Shown here: positions 13,237 through 15,077 of the stretch, in pieces | Layout of the letters: each line of letters opens with the position of its first letter | How positions within the stretch are numbered: position 1 is the first letter of the stretch | Assembly: GCA_007120685.1 (NCBI GenBank) | Contig: SKNG01000178.1 | Coordinates: 1-15,077 of the forward strand | DNA length: 15,077 bases | Source of the DNA: Paracoccaceae bacterium | GTDB taxonomy: Bacteria > Pseudomonadota > Alphaproteobacteria > Rhodobacterales > Rhodobacteraceae | Reading direction: 5' to 3' | Notes under the pieces: model-generated | What the model was told of the DNA's origin: nothing | Database searches by the model: none | What the model saw: only the letters and a program-made list of their open reading frames with translations | Made by a program: the position numbers and the translations under genes

Positions 13237-14061
13237 TCAGCGCAGGCGGGGCGGGCGCGCGGGGTCCGTGCCGGGCGCTGGGCGCGGCCTGGTGGCGCGC
13301 TCGGGCGGCTGGAAGGGAACCGGGGTCAGCACCAGGCCGGCCTCGGTAATCGGCACCATTGCGGCCTCGGTGGGAAAAATCACGTCAAGCACAGCTTCAT
13401 CCAGGCCCGAAAGCAACAACGCCTCGCTCACCCTCCGTGCCAGCGGTGCCCGCGCCGGCTGCGGCACCCCGGCAAGCGCCAGCACCAACCCCTTGCCGCC
13501 TCCCTCCCAGCGCGCGCTGGCCAGCACCGCAGCCTGCAACCCCGGCACCCCGGAAAGCCGCCGCTCCAGCGCCGGGCGCAGCAGCGCCAGCGCCGGCGCC
13601 GGCAGATCGGGCGGGCCGAAACCGACCGCCGCGCCATCCGCCCGGGCCGGCTGGGCCGCGCTTTGCGCCAGCGTCTCGGTCAGCCAGCGCAACGCGTCGG
13701 CAGGCAGGAGCGTGGCATCCTCGCTGTCGGAGTTGACCAGCATCGACAGCCCCTGCCCCGCCAGCATCCCGGCCAGCACCCGCCCAGACAGCGCCGCGTA
13801 ATCCACCGCCTGGCCCGCAAAGCCCGCCAGCCGCGCCTCGCTGTCGAAGACCAGCGCCGCGCGCCCCTCTTCCAGATCGAAGAGCCGCGGCGAAAGCTGC
13901 CCCGGCTGCGCCTCGCCCTCCAGCATCAGGAAAAGCTCGGCGTCGGCCAGCGCGCCGAAAAAGGCCAGCCGTGCCGCATCGTCATCCGGCGCCGCCTGCA
14001 TGCGCGCCTGGGCCTGCGCCAGGGGTGTCGGCCCGGCAGGTTCGGGGTCCGGCTGGTTCAT
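13237..14061 (-). CDS. SseB-domain family protein
   Basis: A 274-residue soluble protein. The N-terminal ~125 residues fit the SseB N-terminal domain: AFFGALADAELFLMLEG, PRLFDLEEGRAALVFDSEARLAGFAG, and a later GLSMLVNSDSE. A less conserved C-terminal part follows (LRRALERRLSGVPGLQAAVLA region, LARRVSEALL, LDVIFPTE). It ends in a Pro/Arg-rich disordered tail. The family is named after a Salmonella serine-sensitivity-enhancing protein, but most members have no proven function. ATG 14061 has a cggag site ~10 nt upstream. It is divergent from the KpsT-type gene over a 224-bp intergenic region and is followed 136 bp later by the YiiX-like gene on the same strand. Confidence 0.8.
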   Translation of the reverse strand: MNQPDPEPAGPTPLAQAQARMQAAPDDDAARLAFFGALADAELFLMLEGEAQPGQLSPRLFDLEEGRAALVFDSEARLAGFAGQAVDYAALSGRVLAGMLAGQGLSMLVNSDSEDATLLPADALRWLTETLAQSAAQPARADGAAVGFGPPDLPAPALALLRPALERRLSGVPGLQAAVLASARWEGGGKGLVLALAGVPQPARAPLARRVSEALLLSGLDEAVLDVIFPTEAAMVPITEAGLVLTPVPFQPPERATRPRPAPGTDPARPPRLR

Positions 14062-14104
14062 CGCGTCACGCTCCGTTCCGGCTGCATGCCGCCTTCAGCG
14101 GCTG

Positions 14105-14146
14105 TTGACGGTTTTTTTGCTACAACAGGGCAATGGCATGCGCCAT
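14105..14146 (+). promoter_or_regulatory. Tentative promoter/operator region of the kpsT-like gene
   Basis: TTGACG (14105-14110) followed 18 bp later by GGCAAT (14129-14134) is a weak sigma70-like pair. A T-run (14112-14118) lies between them. The inverted repeat ATGGC-atgc-GCCAT (14133-14146) overlaps the putative -10. It lies in the 224-bp divergent region between the SseB-domain gene and the ABC ATPase gene. The rest of that region shows nothing clear. The remaining leader to the ATG at 14286 would be about 140 nt. Confidence 0.3.
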
Positions 14147-14285
14147 AGTCCGGTGAGCGGCGGCAGGGGTGCCCCCGGGCAAAGCAAGCGCAAGAAACTG
14201 CCACGCTCTGGCCATAAAGCAAGACTATCCACGGCGCGGAGCAGGAAGCAGAACAGCGCCCAACAGGCGCGTGAGGCGACATCGG

Positions 14286-14945
14286 ATGCTGGAATTCGAC
14301 ACGGTCAGCAAGTCGTTCTGGACCGGCAAGAGCCGGAAGGTGATCCTGCACGACGCCTCTTTCCGCATCGAACTGGGCCATTCGCTGGGGATTCTGGCGC
14401 CCAACGGCTCGGGCAAGACGACGATCATCAACATGATGGCGGGGCTGGAAAAGCCCGATGCCGGGCAGATCACGCGTGATTGCCGGGTGTCCTTTCCGCT
14501 GGGCTTCATGGGCGGCATCAACCCCCGCCACAGCGCCACCGAAAACGCCCGCTACATCGCCCGGCTGTATCAGATCGACCCCGACGAGGTAGAGGCCTTC
14601 TGCCGCTGGATGTGCGATATCGGCGAGTATTTCGACATGCCGGTGGGCACCTACAGCCAGGGCATGCGCTCGCGCTTTGCGTTTTCGCTGATGCTGTCGC
14701 TGGAATTCGACCTGTATCTGGTGGACGAGGGGATGCCGGCCACGACCGATGTGCGGTTCAACCGGCGCGCCGGGGCGATCCTGAAGGAACGGCTGGAACG
14801 CGCGACGGTGCTGGTGGTGTCGCATCAGGCCGATACGCTGGAACGCTATTGCCAGTCGGCGGCGGTTCTGCGCGACGGCCGGCTGCAGTTTTTCGACACG
14901 CTCGAAGAAGCGAAATACATGTATGACTATGAAACCCAGAGCTAG
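14286..14945 (+). CDS. kpsT: KpsT-type polysaccharide-export ABC transporter ATPase
   Basis: A 219-residue nucleotide-binding subunit, the same length as KpsT. It energises group-2 capsule-type polysaccharide export with a KpsM permease (not in the window). Walker A is APNGSGKTT (38-46), where Ala38 replaces the first Gly. The signature motif is TYSQGMRSRFAFSL (122-135), with Gln125 where KpsT proteins usually have Ser. Walker B is LYLVDEG (143-149) with catalytic Glu148, and the H-loop is His180 (LVVSH). The short signature form YSxGM and the family-like C-terminus LQFFDTLEEAKYMYD support KpsT rather than a general ABC ATPase. ATG 14286 matches the conserved family start; upstream in-frame starts add a basic stretch unlike the family. 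The end overlaps the following gene, so they are co-translated. Confidence 0.88.
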   Translation: MLEFDTVSKSFWTGKSRKVILHDASFRIELGHSLGILAPNGSGKTTIINMMAGLEKPDAGQITRDCRVSFPLGFMGGINPRHSATENARYIARLYQIDPDEVEAFCRWMCDIGEYFDMPVGTYSQGMRSRFAFSLMLSLEFDLYLVDEGMPATTDVRFNRRAGAILKERLERATVLVVSHQADTLERYCQSAAVLRDGRLQFFDTLEEAKYMYDYETQS

Positions 14946-15077
14946 ACGCTTCCGCCTGCAACTGACCGACGGATCGGCCGCCGCCCCGCAGCCCAGCGTG
15001 GCGACGTTGACGGGGCAGGCCGCGGCGGCAGGCCGCGCCGTGCCCTCGGTCGGCGCGGGCGGGGGGGCAGGCGTCGA
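14923..15077 (+). CDS. Start of a probable KpsE-like capsule polysaccharide exporter protein (partial, runs off window)
   Basis: An open frame starts at ATG 14923 or 14929 (same frame), overlapping the kpsT stop by 17-23 bp, and stays open to the window end. The visible N-terminus (M-T-M-KPRARRFRLQL) is followed by an Ala/Gly/Gln-rich low-complexity stretch. Rhodobacteraceae KpsE/RkpR-type inner-membrane exporters, as I recall them, begin with a similar basic KPxAxxFRxR head and a disordered linker before the first membrane helix. The gene order kpsT then kpsE-like also fits. Only ~51 residues are visible and no domain is reached, so this rests on context and the N-terminal pattern. Confidence 0.5.
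   Translation, partial: MTMKPRARRFRLQLTDGSAAAPQPSVATLTGQAAAAGRAVPSVGAGGGAGV

Noticed and set aside
1..15077. tRNA genes, CRISPR arrays, intact insertion sequences, prophage or toxin-antitoxin/defence genes
   Set aside because: None found on reading. No regularly spaced repeats, cloverleaf-like segments, transposase or integrase motifs were recognised.

Overview
The window looks like chromosomal DNA of a high-GC alphaproteobacterium, most likely a Rhodobacteraceae/Paracoccaceae member. The support is high GC with strong third-position bias, an S9 protein with the long Ala-rich N-terminal extension that I recall from Rhodobacterales, a TRAP binding protein that aligns without gaps to Rhodobacter TakP over its first ~220 residues (compared from memory), and a KpsT/KpsE-type capsule-export locus at the right edge. 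The assignment rests on gene content only, not on a database search.

Left block (1-9368) is an accessory catabolic/uptake cluster. In order it holds the C-terminal end of an M20D amidohydrolase, an amidase-signature hydrolase, a 695-base stretch with no recognisable gene, a LysR regulator (minus strand), and divergently from it a Rieske non-heme-iron oxygenase alpha subunit. A HisC-like PLP aminotransferase overlaps the oxygenase by ATGA. A TakP/DctP7-type TRAP binding protein and the DctQ and DctM membrane subunits follow. A reasonable reading is that an amide- or N-acyl-containing carboxylate is imported by the TRAP system, hydrolysed by the two amidohydrolases, and further processed by the oxygenase and aminotransferase under LysR control. 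The actual substrate cannot be read from the sequence. The LysR-Rieske intergenic region carries three GAAGC/GCTTC half-sites placed as expected for a LysR activator, and a similar trio lies upstream of the amidase.

Two copies of a composite 'twin palindrome' (two ~20-bp perfect palindromes, each centred on TTCGAA, 3-4 bp apart) sit at 282-324 and 7609-7655. They differ by compensatory changes that keep every palindrome perfect. The second copy lies in an unusual 238-bp gap between dctQ and dctM. The same gap holds a C-rich, G-poor tract with seven C-runs (a potential G-quadruplex on the minus strand) and a 3 x 8-bp tandem repeat.

Middle block (9337-12235, minus strand) holds an orphan SAM methyltransferase convergent with and overlapping dctM, a small secreted protein of unknown function, and the conserved ribosomal pair rplM-rpsI with a recognisable sigma70-type promoter and an intrinsic terminator. 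Right block (12303-15077) holds a permuted papain-like YiiX-type hydrolase and an SseB-domain protein on the minus strand. Divergent from these are a KpsT-type ABC ATPase and the start of a probable KpsE-like capsule exporter that runs off the window. No tRNA, CRISPR array, intact insertion sequence or prophage gene was seen.
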